Shown: piece by piece, positions 27,273-37,161 of the stretch
Layout of the letters: the number at the start of each line of letters is the position of its first letter
How positions within the stretch are numbered: the first letter of the stretch is position 1
NCBI RefSeq assembly: GCF_017811155.1
Contig: NZ_JACVCV010000001.1
Coordinates: forward strand, 434,001-498,000
DNA length: 64,000 nucleotides
DNA from: Lunatimonas salinarum
GTDB lineage: Bacteria; Bacteroidota; Bacteroidia; Cytophagales; Cyclobacteriaceae
Direction of reading: 5' to 3'
The notes under the pieces: generated by a model
Databases searched by the model: none
What the model was told of the DNA's origin: nothing
The model's input: only the letters and a program-made list of their open reading frames with translations
Made by a program: the position numbers and the translations under genes

Positions 27273-27935
27273 TTACTTCACCTCAAAAGGCATCTCAACC
27301 CTAATTTTATCCCAACTCAGGGCTATGACCCCATGCTTGGGACCTCTTTCTTCTACCGCATAATTCAGTCGCTGCATGGTATCTTCCAAAGGAATAGGCT
27401 CGACCGTGACCCGTACAAGGTCCTCTGACTGGGAGTACTCTTCTGCTAGGTGCTGATCATACCGCTCGTTGATAATCAGTTCCCACTTTTCCCGACCGGG
27501 AATGGTAAAAAACGCATAGGTTCCTGCCGGAATATCGGCACCGTTTACGACGACATCGTTGGAAAAAGTCACTGCCGTAGCCCAATGGGATCCGCTTACC
27601 CAAACCTGGTCATAGGACACGAGACCGTTCCAAATAACCCTGCCTCGAACACCTGGCGATCCATGGTTGATGGTGACGGTGGTGTTACCGACCCTGCCAT
27701 GAACCTCTAGCCTTGCACTTCCCCGCTCTGTATCTTCTCTCAACCCTCGGTTTACACTATCCGCATACCCCACCAATTCCGTCAAGTGCTCTTTTTCTAA
27801 CCGGCTAAGTTCTTCGGCCGGAGTTGTTGCAGATTCCTCGTCGGTGTCAGTCTGCATCCGCTCCCCGCCACAGGCAATCACCGTAGAAAAAACAATAAGG
27901 AGGACGAGCCTCCACCCAGCTAGTAGACTTTTCAT
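27273..27935 (-). CDS. DUF2911 lipoprotein
   Basis: 220 residues. The N-terminal signal ends in the lipobox STVIACG (Cys about 22), so it should be lipidated and membrane-anchored facing the periplasm. An acidic linker (about 28-60) is followed by DUF2911: INHGSPGVRGRVIWNGLVSYDQVWVSGSH, then DIPAGTYAFFTIPGREKWELIIN. The family is frequent in Bacteroidota; its function is not established. The usual GANEAT after vWR reads SHWATAV here. A hairpin precedes the gene in the 5' leader. Confidence 0.85.
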   Translation of the reverse strand: MKSLLAGWRLVLLIVFSTVIACGGERMQTDTDEESATTPAEELSRLEKEHLTELVGYADSVNRGLREDTERGSARLEVHGRVGNTTVTINHGSPGVRGRVIWNGLVSYDQVWVSGSHWATAVTFSNDVVVNGADIPAGTYAFFTIPGREKWELIINERYDQHLAEEYSQSEDLVRVTVEPIPLEDTMQRLNYAVEERGPKHGVIALSWDKIRVEMPFEVK

Positions 27936-27954
27936 TTTTTTGTTTGTTTTTCAA

Positions 27955-27988
27955 TTATTTCTTCCTTACAAAAGTAAGGAAATTGAAA
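27955..27988 (-). promoter_or_regulatory. Hairpin in the leader of the DUF2911 gene
   Basis: A perfect 8-bp stem (27962-27969 with 27974-27981, TTCCTTAC) and 4-base loop, with a further outer pairing of CAAT/ATTG across an asymmetric bulge. It lies about 25 bases before the DUF2911 start and about 50 bases after the acyl-CoA dehydrogenase stop. There is no T run on the minus strand, so it is more likely a leader structure or operator than a terminator. Confidence 0.45.
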
Positions 27989-28029
27989 GAATTCTTGCAG
28001 CTATTGCCTGCTTTTTGATGGGAGTTGTC

Positions 28030-28908
28030 CTAATACAGGAAATCCTTGTCTTTATATCTAGGGCGGGGATAAGTATAAAAACCTTCACCGGACTTTTCAC
28101 CTAGTTTGCCCTGTTCGATGTATCTTCCCAACAGATCCGCAAACGCCTGCGTGTATTTGTCGGGATTGTTGTTGGTCACGTGCCACGCGGTGTCCAAACC
28201 GATCTGATCCAGAATACCAAAAGGCCCTATCCCCATGTGAAAATTGACCATCCAGGACCTGTCAATATCCTCCACTTCAGCCACACCCCGGGTCAACAGC
28301 TTGCCGGCCGCATGGATACATGACATCAACATGGTATTGAAAAGGTAGCCCGGATATTCCTTTCTCACCACCACCGGCACTTGATTCAGGGATCTTCCAA
28401 ATACTTCCAGTACGGGTATCACCGATCGATCCGTTTTTGGATGCGGCATGATATCCACAAGGCGTGCATGAAACACGTCATGAAAGTGCAATGCACAAAA
28501 TAACGAAGGCCTACCGGAACTACTTGCAAGCTGCGATGGGAGCAAAAAAGACGTATTGGTTGTAAACAGTGTTTTGGAAGGGGCCACCTCTCCGAGTTCC
28601 TCCCAAACACGTTTTTTTACAGCCAGATTTTCTGTTACACTCTCACTCACAAGATCCGCATCCGCAATGGCTTCCGCTAGATGCGGCAAAAATTGGATGG
28701 AGGCCAATGCAACTTCCGGGTTCTCCGGCAAGGCCACCTTTAGCTTGATTAGCTGCCCCAAGAGCTTTTGCATCAAGTTAATGGATCGATCCAATGCCTT
28801 TGTGTCCACATCATAGACATGAACCCTGTACCCTGAGAGTGCACATTGCATCGCAATTCTACTACCCAATGTACCTGCCCCAACGATACATACTTTCCGT
28901 ATTTCCAT
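28030..28908 (-). CDS. 3-hydroxyacyl-CoA dehydrogenase
   Basis: 292 residues, the single-domain form as in 3-hydroxybutyryl-CoA dehydrogenase. N-terminal NAD-binding CIVGAGTLGSRIAMQCA (about 7-23), D at the end of strand 2 (VYDVD), SVTEN (about 90), catalytic His in LHFHDVF (about 142) and NTSFL. The C-terminal helical domain has GPFGILDQIGLD and the closing GEKSGEGFYTYP. It oxidises L-3-hydroxyacyl-CoA to 3-ketoacyl-CoA in fatty-acid or aromatic degradation. It lies just downstream (20 bases) of an SDR on the same strand, which may act on the same pathway. Confidence 0.9.
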   Translation of the reverse strand: MEIRKVCIVGAGTLGSRIAMQCALSGYRVHVYDVDTKALDRSINLMQKLLGQLIKLKVALPENPEVALASIQFLPHLAEAIADADLVSESVTENLAVKKRVWEELGEVAPSKTLFTTNTSFLLPSQLASSSGRPSLFCALHFHDVFHARLVDIMPHPKTDRSVIPVLEVFGRSLNQVPVVVRKEYPGYLFNTMLMSCIHAAGKLLTRGVAEVEDIDRSWMVNFHMGIGPFGILDQIGLDTAWHVTNNNPDKYTQAFADLLGRYIEQGKLGEKSGEGFYTYPRPRYKDKDFLY

Positions 28909-28928
28909 GTGCGTAAGTTAGGTCACTG

Positions 28929-29696
28929 CTATACGGTAAAGCCACCGTCCACCGTAAGCACGGCACCCGTTGTATAGCCTGATGCTTCCGAGGCAAGGTA
29001 TAATGCGGCAGCACCAATCTCCTCCGCCGTCCCTATGCGCTTGATCGGTAGCCGCTCCATCATCTTATCCCAGATGACCTGATTACCCCAGAGTGCCTCG
29101 GAAAATTTAGTCTTAATCAATCCGGGACAGATCGCGTTCACCCGAATTTGATGACCACCCCACTCCTTTCCGTAAGCCTTGGTTAAAGAAATTAACGCCG
29201 CCTTACTAACGCTGTAGATCCCGAGTCCCTCTTCGGGAGATAAGCCTCCTATAGAACTAATGTTAATTACAGATGCTGTGGTAGATTCGATCAAGTAGGG
29301 AAAACACAGGTTCATCAACTGAAACGGTGCCCTGACATTGACATTCATAATCTTGTCAAAGGCCTCCAACGAGGTTTCGTGTACGAGACCAAAGACCGGG
29401 TTCGTCGCTGCATTATTCACCAATATATCAAGTTGCCCGTACCGTTCCACCGTACTGTCCACCAAGTGCTGCAAGGCCTCGGGGTCACCTACATTACAGG
29501 CTATCCCAACAACCTCGTACCCTTTGTTAGTCAATTCTTCGGCTGCCTCGTCCAGTGCCTCCTGCTTTCGGCTGCTTATGACGACTTTTGCACCTGCAGC
29601 GGCGAAAATCTCCGCAGTGGCCAAGCCGATACCCTTACTGGCACCCGTGATAATAGCCACTTTGTCGGAGAGTGAAAATAAGTTTGACAGATCCAT
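28929..29696 (-). CDS. Short-chain dehydrogenase/reductase
   Basis: 255 residues from the ATG at 29696 (MDLSNLFSLSDKVAIITG); a longer open frame to 29753 lacks a sensible N terminus. TGASKGIG cofactor motif (about 18-25), NNAATNP (about 93), catalytic Ser in INISSIGG (about 146), Tyr/Lys in YSVSK (about 159-163), ending TGAVLTVDGGFTV. An Arg pair (SSRKQ) after strand 2 favours NADP(H). Its position 20 bases before the 3-hydroxyacyl-CoA dehydrogenase suggests a shared fatty-acid or ketone pathway, which is inference. Confidence 0.88.
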   Translation of the reverse strand: MDLSNLFSLSDKVAIITGASKGIGLATAEIFAAAGAKVVISSRKQEALDEAAEELTNKGYEVVGIACNVGDPEALQHLVDSTVERYGQLDILVNNAATNPVFGLVHETSLEAFDKIMNVNVRAPFQLMNLCFPYLIESTTASVINISSIGGLSPEEGLGIYSVSKAALISLTKAYGKEWGGHQIRVNAICPGLIKTKFSEALWGNQVIWDKMMERLPIKRIGTAEEIGAAALYLASEASGYTTGAVLTVDGGFTV

Positions 29697-29882
29697 TTTT
29701 CTGATTATTAGTTGACATAACAAAGAATCCAAATTACGGACTTGCTGTCTCAATGGCTAAGAAAATCGGAAATAGTTCCGAATAATCCTTCCTAGCAACC
29801 AAGCAAACTACTATCTACCAATAACTTATGCAATTCCACAAACCATGAGCCGGAGCTGCCCAAATCTGTTTAGGTAAGAGGA

Positions 29883-31364
29883 TCAGGTACCGCAAAACGT
29901 TTGGTAACCCATCTCCCATTCCGCTGCCGGTACAGACTGATAGGGCCTTAGTGACCGGTCTAGGTTGTAGGGATTCTGGACCACTTCCAACAGCCGATAC
30001 AATGGGCGAATGTCTCCATTTACCGCCTGATCCAGCACCTCCTCCACTAGGTGATTTCGGGGTATCACTTGGGGATTATAGGGCCTCATTAACTGCTGAA
30101 CTTGCTCCAAGGATCGGCCGTCAGTTACTACCCGCTTAGTCCAACGCATCCACCAATCCTGAAACTTGGGATGTAAAAATCCGGACTGCTCCTCCGACTC
30201 GAAATCTCCCTGCAAAAAAAGGAAAGCATGGGTATAATCCAACTTCAATTCAGACAGCACATCCAGTAGATCGGAAATGAGTTCCCTGTCGGTTTCTCTT
30301 TTGGCACCGAGTCCAAGTTTCTCTCCCATCATTTGCTCGTAGCGTTCCTGGTACCTATCCGTAAACGAATATACCGCTTCTTTGGCCAGGGTGATGGCGG
30401 TCTCCTTATTTTCATGGATTAAAGGCAGCAACGAACTGGCTAGACAAGACAGGTTCCATAAGGCCACCTTGGGTTGATTTCCAAAGGCGTACCTCCCTTG
30501 CGTGTCAATGGAACTGAAGACCGTCTCAGAATGGTAGGCGTTTACAAATGCACAGGGGCCATAATCGATCGTCTCTCCGGCTATACTCATGTTGTCGGTA
30601 TTCATCACTCCATGGATAAAGCCCACGCGCATCCATTGGGCAATCAAAGCCGCTTGTTGGTTAACCACTTCCTTAAAAAAAGCGAGGGCAGGAAAAGCGT
30701 CTCCGGCAACATGTGGATAGTGCCTTTTGATGGTGTAATCCATCAAGGCCTTCAAGTTTTCCGTGCCTAAATACTGTGCGGCATACTCAAAAGTCCCTAC
30801 GCGTATATGGCTCTTGGCCACGCGGGTAAGCACCGCCCCGGCCTGTACCCGTTCGCGGTATACGGGTTCTCCGGTGCTCACCACTGCCAGCGAACGGGTA
30901 GAAGGAATCCCCAAACCATGCATGGCTTCAGAAATCAAAAATTCACGTAACATGGATTTAAGCGTAGCGCGACCATCTCCCCTTCGGGAAAAAGGCGTAC
31001 GGCCCGATCCTTTTAGCTGAAGGTCCCAAAGTGTTTCGTCCGGCGCTTCCTGTTCACCTAACAGCACCGCCCTGCCGTCACCCAACATGGTGAAATTGCC
31101 AAATTGGTGACCTGCGTACGCCTGCGCAATTGCCATACTGTCTGGTGGCAAACTATTTCCTGCAAATAACCGGGCCAGCTGCTTTTCGTCCGAATCCTCG
31201 AAATCCAGTCCCAAAGAGTCAGCCAATGGTTCATTTAACAGCACCATGCCGGGGTCCGCTACCGACTGAGGCTTTTGATTGGCGAAGAATTTCTCAGGTA
31301 GAGACGTATAGGTGTGCCGGAGGTTCCAGCCTTTGCCTATGGGAGATTTTGGCATAATTTCCAT
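29883..31364 (-). CDS. selO: SelO/YdiU-family protein adenylyltransferase
   Basis: 493 residues, full family length. SelO pseudokinases transfer AMP from ATP to Ser/Thr/Tyr of target proteins. Visible blocks: QAYAGHQFGNFTMLGDGRA (about 82-100), QLKGSGRTPFSRRGDGRA (about 116-133), LREFLISEAMHGLGIPSTRSL, FIHGVMNTDNMSIAGETIDYGPCAF (about 248-272) with the metal-binding N and D. The C terminus ends FCGT, with Cys where eukaryotic SelO has Sec near the end. Two closely spaced start codons exist (31364 and 31355). Downstream of metX by about 150 bases. Confidence 0.93.
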   Translation of the reverse strand: MEIMPKSPIGKGWNLRHTYTSLPEKFFANQKPQSVADPGMVLLNEPLADSLGLDFEDSDEKQLARLFAGNSLPPDSMAIAQAYAGHQFGNFTMLGDGRAVLLGEQEAPDETLWDLQLKGSGRTPFSRRGDGRATLKSMLREFLISEAMHGLGIPSTRSLAVVSTGEPVYRERVQAGAVLTRVAKSHIRVGTFEYAAQYLGTENLKALMDYTIKRHYPHVAGDAFPALAFFKEVVNQQAALIAQWMRVGFIHGVMNTDNMSIAGETIDYGPCAFVNAYHSETVFSSIDTQGRYAFGNQPKVALWNLSCLASSLLPLIHENKETAITLAKEAVYSFTDRYQERYEQMMGEKLGLGAKRETDRELISDLLDVLSELKLDYTHAFLFLQGDFESEEQSGFLHPKFQDWWMRWTKRVVTDGRSLEQVQQLMRPYNPQVIPRNHLVEEVLDQAVNGDIRPLYRLLEVVQNPYNLDRSLRPYQSVPAAEWEMGYQTFCGT

Positions 31365-31517
31365 GGAAGTTCGTTAGCAATTCAAGTAATGCTAACAAAA
31401 GCACGGTACCGATAATTCCGCTACGCCTACTAAGCGTAGATACTTTTCTGCCTATTCCTTTTATGGAAGGGTCTTTGAATACCCTCGCCGGCATATAGCC
31501 ATCGGCAACCTTGCGCG

Positions 31518-32573
31518 TCATCGAATATTCTCTAGATAAAACGATTTAAGAATGTAATTTAGCTGTTCAAACTCGATCAAAAATGCGTCGTGTCCATAGA
31601 TGGAACGTATTTCGCGATAGTTTCCACTCGGCACATGCCTACTTATAAAGCGGGATTCCTCACTGGTAAAAAGCACATCCGAGTCCACCCCTACGGCCAA
31701 AACCTTGCAGGGAATTTCGGAAAGCGCCTTTACGGTACCGCCTCTACCTCTACCTACGTCGTGGCTATCCATGGCTTTGCTCAGCACCCAGTAAGAAAGG
31801 GCATTGAATCTATTGGCCAGTTTCTTACCTTGATAACGCAAGTAACTGCTGATTTTAAAATTATCCCGCTTTTCCTCGGTTTCACTTTGGCTTTGGATAA
31901 AAGTCTGCGGGTGCCGATAGCTCAACATACCTATGGCCCTAGCCGCTTCCAACCCACGCTTTCCCGCATCAGGGCTCTTTTGTCCCCAGGTGCTGTCAGA
32001 TTCGATGGACATCCGCTGTGACTCGTTAAATCCAATGATCCATGGAGAGGCTTTTGCATTAGAGGCGACGATTACTGCATGCTTTAACCTATCCTTCAAG
32101 GTGTAGGCCCATTCCAAAGCGACCTGTCCGCCCAAGGAACCACCTATAAGGGTATCTATTTTCACAATACCGAGATGAATCCGCAACTTGTCAAAGGCAG
32201 CAGCTAAATCCCGGGTAGTAAGCTGCGGGAAATCATAATAGTACGGCTCTCCGGTGGCGGGGTTTATACTTAAAGGCTGCGTAGATCCATAGCAGGAACC
32301 CAGCAGGTTAGCGCATACAATGAAATGGTTGGTGGGATTAAAAAATTTATCTTCCCCAATCAGCCCAGACCACCATTCGTGGGCATTTGCGTCGCCTGTA
32401 AGCGCGTGCAAAACCCAAACCACATTGTCCTGCTTGGGAGAAAGATGACCTTGCGTGGTATAACTTAGTTGGAACTGGGGGAATTTCTCCCCCGATTCCA
32501 ACGTAAGCCCTTCTTCACAACTGAAAATTTCTTGGGTCATTTCACTGATTATGTACGGATGCGCAACGTTCAT
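31518..32573 (-). CDS. metX: Homoserine O-acetyltransferase
   Basis: 351 residues of the alpha/beta-hydrolase fold. The nucleophile Ser lies in IGGSLGGQVALEWA (about 148), the catalytic Asp in VGVDSDVLF (about 303) and His in YGHDAFLIE (about 333), and the oxyanion/acyl region reads LHALTGDAN with NLLGSCYGSTGP-like NLLGSCYGSTQP. It makes O-acetylhomoserine from acetyl-CoA and homoserine. It lies 5 bases after metY in the same transcript, so both are under the SAM-I riboswitch upstream of metY. Cytosolic. Confidence 0.93.
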   Translation of the reverse strand: MNVAHPYIISEMTQEIFSCEEGLTLESGEKFPQFQLSYTTQGHLSPKQDNVVWVLHALTGDANAHEWWSGLIGEDKFFNPTNHFIVCANLLGSCYGSTQPLSINPATGEPYYYDFPQLTTRDLAAAFDKLRIHLGIVKIDTLIGGSLGGQVALEWAYTLKDRLKHAVIVASNAKASPWIIGFNESQRMSIESDSTWGQKSPDAGKRGLEAARAIGMLSYRHPQTFIQSQSETEEKRDNFKISSYLRYQGKKLANRFNALSYWVLSKAMDSHDVGRGRGGTVKALSEIPCKVLAVGVDSDVLFTSEESRFISRHVPSGNYREIRSIYGHDAFLIEFEQLNYILKSFYLENIR

Positions 32574-32578
32574 TAGTC

Positions 32579-33934
<1,356 letters not shown>

Positions 33935-33948
33935 TTACCGATAGCTCT

Positions 33949-33970
33949 CCTGCTGAAAATACCAAGCAGG
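33949..33970 (-). promoter_or_regulatory. Hairpin in the metY leader
   Basis: A 6-bp stem CCTGCT/AGCAGG (33970-33965 with 33954-33949) around a 10-base loop, abutting the stop codon of the candidate leader peptide and about 60 bases before metY. There is no T run after it. Together with the peptide ORF it could form an expression platform for the upstream aptamer, but this is inference. Confidence 0.4.
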
Positions 33971-34069
33971 CTAAAAGCCATGGATACGCCGATGACACAT
34001 GATGCCAACGTTCCATAAGTGGTCAGAATACAATGGGAAATACAGTTTTTCGGGAGGAATCTTTTTCAT
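33971..34069 (-). CDS. Candidate 32-residue leader peptide upstream of metY
   Basis: A short ORF with ATG at 34069, about 5 bases beyond the 3' strand of the SAM-I aptamer, and TAG at 33971-33973. It starts MKKIPPEKLYFPLYSDH and ends in a Met-Cys-His-Arg-Arg-Ile-His stretch before the stop. The stop abuts a hairpin. The position between riboswitch and metY suggests a translated leader (upstream ORF). Length and location alone could be chance; no homologue is known to me. Confidence 0.35.
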   Translation of the reverse strand: MKKIPPEKLYFPLYSDHLWNVGIMCHRRIHGF

Positions 34070-34073
34070 ATTT

Positions 34074-34187
34074 AGATTTTATATCCCCGGGGATCAAAAC
34101 GATTTCCCGGCAGGAATTGGCACCTTGGACTTTCCAGGTTGCCAGAGGATCATCGAGCCTGTCTCTCACCTCTTCTCTATAAATCCA
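34074..34187 (-). promoter_or_regulatory. SAM-I (S-box) riboswitch upstream of metY-metX
   Basis: On the minus strand the leader shows the S-box landmarks in order: AGAGAAGAGGTGAGAGACAG, GGCTCGATGATCC, CTGGCAACCT, and AGGTGCCAATTCCTGC, then a P4-like CCGGG hairpin closed by CCCCGG, and ATATAAAATC to pair with GATTTATA of P1. It binds S-adenosylmethionine and normally lowers expression when SAM is plentiful. The placement before metY-metX is the expected one. Confidence 0.92.
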
Positions 34188-34328
34188 GATACGCTAAAAG
34201 TAAAAGGACGCTGCAAAGTAAATCGGTATACCCAAAAATTACAACATTTCAGGAGAATAATTTTCAAGTAAACGAAACCTTTTCCCAAAAAACCAGTGCT
34301 ATAGAAAGAACCTAAAACCGCGTATCCA

Positions 34329-35378
34329 TTGAAGCAGGCTTTAGCCGTTTTTCTTCTGATTCTCTCGCACAGCTTGGTAGCCCAAGAATCGGCAATCCGC
34401 TTGGGTGCGGAGATCCAATACGGGTTTATCATACCACACGCTGCCGACCTTGTCCCAATTTCACAGAGCAACCCATTCGGTATACGCTTGGGGTATGATC
34501 GGATTCGAATGGACAAAAGAAGCTGGGAGGCTTGTAACTGCTTTCATTACCTTGGGGTACAACTATCCCACTACCAGTTTGGTAATCCTGCGGTATTGGG
34601 CCATGGAACAACCCTGTCCACCTCCTTTGAACCAATTCTGATTCGTTCGAACCGATGGCAGGCCTCGCTTTCCACCGGATTGGGAATCAGTTACCTCAAT
34701 CGCGTTTACAACGAAGTCTCCAATCCGGAAAACACCTTTTTTTCCGCACCCCTAAGCTTTCTGCTGGTTGTCACGCCTCGAATACAGTATTCCCTGAACG
34801 AACGCTGGTTGGCCAGTTTATCCCTGAATTACAACCACATATCCAATGGCGGACAGCGGCAACCAAACCGAGGCATGAACTTTCCAACGCTTGGACTAGG
34901 ACTTCAGTATTTCATTCAATCCATCGAATTCCCAGACCACGAGTCCTCTGAATTTGAGGATAGATGGCAGCCCTACATCGAACTGGCAGGAACGATGAAA
35001 AACGAGCCAACTTCAAACAGCCGCAGCCCCGCTGCAGGCATTTCACTGGGCGCTTACCGGCAAGTGACCAATATCAATGCCTTTGGCGGGGGATGGGAAG
35101 CCACCTATGACCGCAGCCTGTACCCTGACACGGAGAGTAGCGATCTGCTAAGCCACGGCGTATACATTGCACACCATTTTCTTTTTGGAAAATTTGACTT
35201 TAGCCAACGAATGGCACTTTACTTAAAAAAGCCTGAAAATTATGAACCGGGCAAATCATTTTTTCAACGTTATGCGTTACTATATCGATTAAACGAGCAT
35301 TGGCAGGGGGGAGCTTCGATGAAAGTGCATGGTCATGTAGCCGAAAATATTGAATTCAGAATAGGATATCTGTTTTAA
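34329..35378 (+). CDS. Acyloxyacyl hydrolase, PagL-like lipid A deacylase
   Basis: 349 residues. The start is TTG at 34329; an in-frame stop lies 25 bases upstream and the next ATG is far inside, so TTG is the only start that keeps the signal peptide (KQALAVFLLILSHSLVAQ). The mature part is rich in alternating beta-strands, as for an outer-membrane barrel. NYNHISNGGQRQPNRGMN (about 170-187) matches the active-site HxSN block of PagL/acyloxyacyl hydrolases, which remove an ester-linked acyl chain from lipid A. A second half beyond residue 210 is longer than in the short PagL enzymes and resembles another barrel repeat. Confidence 0.75.
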   Translation: MKQALAVFLLILSHSLVAQESAIRLGAEIQYGFIIPHAADLVPISQSNPFGIRLGYDRIRMDKRSWEACNCFHYLGVQLSHYQFGNPAVLGHGTTLSTSFEPILIRSNRWQASLSTGLGISYLNRVYNEVSNPENTFFSAPLSFLLVVTPRIQYSLNERWLASLSLNYNHISNGGQRQPNRGMNFPTLGLGLQYFIQSIEFPDHESSEFEDRWQPYIELAGTMKNEPTSNSRSPAAGISLGAYRQVTNINAFGGGWEATYDRSLYPDTESSDLLSHGVYIAHHFLFGKFDFSQRMALYLKKPENYEPGKSFFQRYALLYRLNEHWQGGASMKVHGHVAENIEFRIGYLF

Positions 35379-35508
35379 AAGAAAACTATATTGCACAGCC
35401 AACCTATTAAGCCAATAAAGCGAAACGTATCAAAAATCGGTTGGCACGTTGCCCGCACAAATAAAACGTTGCTGGCCTTTCCAATTTATCAAATTAACTA
35501 TATCTTCT

Positions 35509-37158
35509 ATGCGTAAAGTATCTTCAATTATTTTTCTGGCTTTGAGCCTGACGTTTAGCCAGGCCTTTGGGTCATCCAACCTCCACTTTAATACAGCCCC
35601 TCTACCAATAGACAGCCTTAAAGCTCCAAACGATTGGTTTCTAATGGATCCAACAGACGACGGGGTCATAGGTACCGGAGCTCAGAAGGCATATGAACTG
35701 CTAAAGGATAAGCAACCCAAACAAACCGTGATCGTGGCGGTGATCGACTCCGGTGTGGACATTGAACACGAAGACCTAAAGGGCAAAATTTGGGTCAACA
35801 AAGGAGAAATTCCAGGCAACGGCATCGATGACGACAAAAACGGCTACGTGGATGATGTCCACGGATGGAATTTTATCGGCGGAAAAGACGGGTCTCACAT
35901 AGCCGAGGATTCCCACGAACTTACCCGGGAATATGTTAGGCTGAAAGCCATCTACGAAGGATTAACGGAAGAGGATATCAAAAAGAAACAACAAAAAGAG
36001 TTTGCTTACTGGCAGCGGGTAGAAAAGAATTTCGATACAGACAGATCAGAGGCAGAAATGAATTACGAATTCTTCCAAAACATGGAGAAGATGTTTGTTC
36101 AGGCTGCTGATATCGTTAAGGAGCACCTCAATGCGGACGACTTTGGAGCAGACGAACTTGCCCAGATAGCATCGGATGACACCAAGGTGAAAAGTTCCGT
36201 TGGCATGCTTAGCCAAGTGTTCAATAATATCAGGGACAGTGACATGAGCGTCAACGAGGTAATCTCTGAACTTGCAGAAGCAAAGGCCCATTTTGAAACC
36301 CAAGTCAACTACGCTTACAACCCGGAGTTTAACCCAAGAGATATCGTGGGTGATGATCCCGAAGATTACAAGGACCGCGATTATGGGAACAATGACCCTA
36401 CCGGTCCGGATTCCAGTCACGGAACCCATGTAGCGGGCATCATTGCTGCCGATCGTAACAACGAATTGGGAATCCGGGGAATTGCCGAACATGTGCTGAT
36501 TATGCCCATCCGAGCAGTACCGGAAGGCGACGAACGCGACAAAGACATTGCCAATGCCATCTATTATGCAGTGGACAACGGCGCACACATTATCAATATG
36601 AGCTTTGGAAAATCCTACTCTCCCGGAAAAAAAGCTGTTGACAAGGCGGTAAAGTATGCCGAACGTAAGGGGGTAGTCCTGATTCACGCCGCAGGTAACA
36701 GCTCCAAAGAGACAACGCCTACCAACAATTATCCCAATCGCTACTACGAAAAGAAAGGAGAAGCCTCCAATTGGCTGGAAATCGGTGCCTCTTCTTGGCA
36801 GGCTGACGAGGACCTGCCTGCGAGCTTTTCCAACTTTAGCAGTACCGGCGTGGATCTCTTCGCACCGGGGGTGGATATCTACTCTACCATGCCTGGAGGG
36901 GAATACAAAAACAACAGTGGAACCAGCATGGCAGCTCCTACCGTGGCCGGTGTTACCGCGTTGATTTTAGCCTATTTTCCTGATTTGAAACCCGAACAAA
37001 TTCGCCAGATTCTAAAGAGTACCGTACACGATGAACGCTCCACGAAGGTAAACAAGCCTGGAGCGGAAGAAATGGTGTCGTTTGGCGAACTTAGTCAAAC
37101 CGGAGGCGTGGTTAATGCATACGGTGCCTTGCGAATGGCCGAATCCATGACCAAATAA
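35509..37158 (+). CDS. Subtilisin-like S8 serine protease, secreted
   Basis: 549 residues from the ATG at 35509, which begins a signal peptide (MRKVSSIIFLALSLTFSQAFG); an upstream in-frame ATG at 35449 is less likely. The catalytic triad is visible: Asp80 (VIDSGVD), His about 303 (SSHGTHVAG) and Ser about 472 (SGTSMAAP), with the oxyanion Asn in HAAGNSS. A charged helical insertion of about 200 residues separates Asp and His. No T9SS sorting domain at the C terminus. It is the first gene of a possible unit with a cysteine desulfurase 3 bases downstream. Confidence 0.92.
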   Translation: MRKVSSIIFLALSLTFSQAFGSSNLHFNTAPLPIDSLKAPNDWFLMDPTDDGVIGTGAQKAYELLKDKQPKQTVIVAVIDSGVDIEHEDLKGKIWVNKGEIPGNGIDDDKNGYVDDVHGWNFIGGKDGSHIAEDSHELTREYVRLKAIYEGLTEEDIKKKQQKEFAYWQRVEKNFDTDRSEAEMNYEFFQNMEKMFVQAADIVKEHLNADDFGADELAQIASDDTKVKSSVGMLSQVFNNIRDSDMSVNEVISELAEAKAHFETQVNYAYNPEFNPRDIVGDDPEDYKDRDYGNNDPTGPDSSHGTHVAGIIAADRNNELGIRGIAEHVLIMPIRAVPEGDERDKDIANAIYYAVDNGAHIINMSFGKSYSPGKKAVDKAVKYAERKGVVLIHAAGNSSKETTPTNNYPNRYYEKKGEASNWLEIGASSWQADEDLPASFSNFSSTGVDLFAPGVDIYSTMPGGEYKNNSGTSMAAPTVAGVTALILAYFPDLKPEQIRQILKSTVHDERSTKVNKPGAEEMVSFGELSQTGGVVNAYGALRMAESMTK

Positions 37159-37161
37159 CCC

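Noticed and set aside
31294-31521. 75-codon ORF overlapping the metX stop (ATGA) and the SelO start
   Set aside because: It runs into the start of selO in another frame and shows no domain; the ATGA overlap is probably chance.
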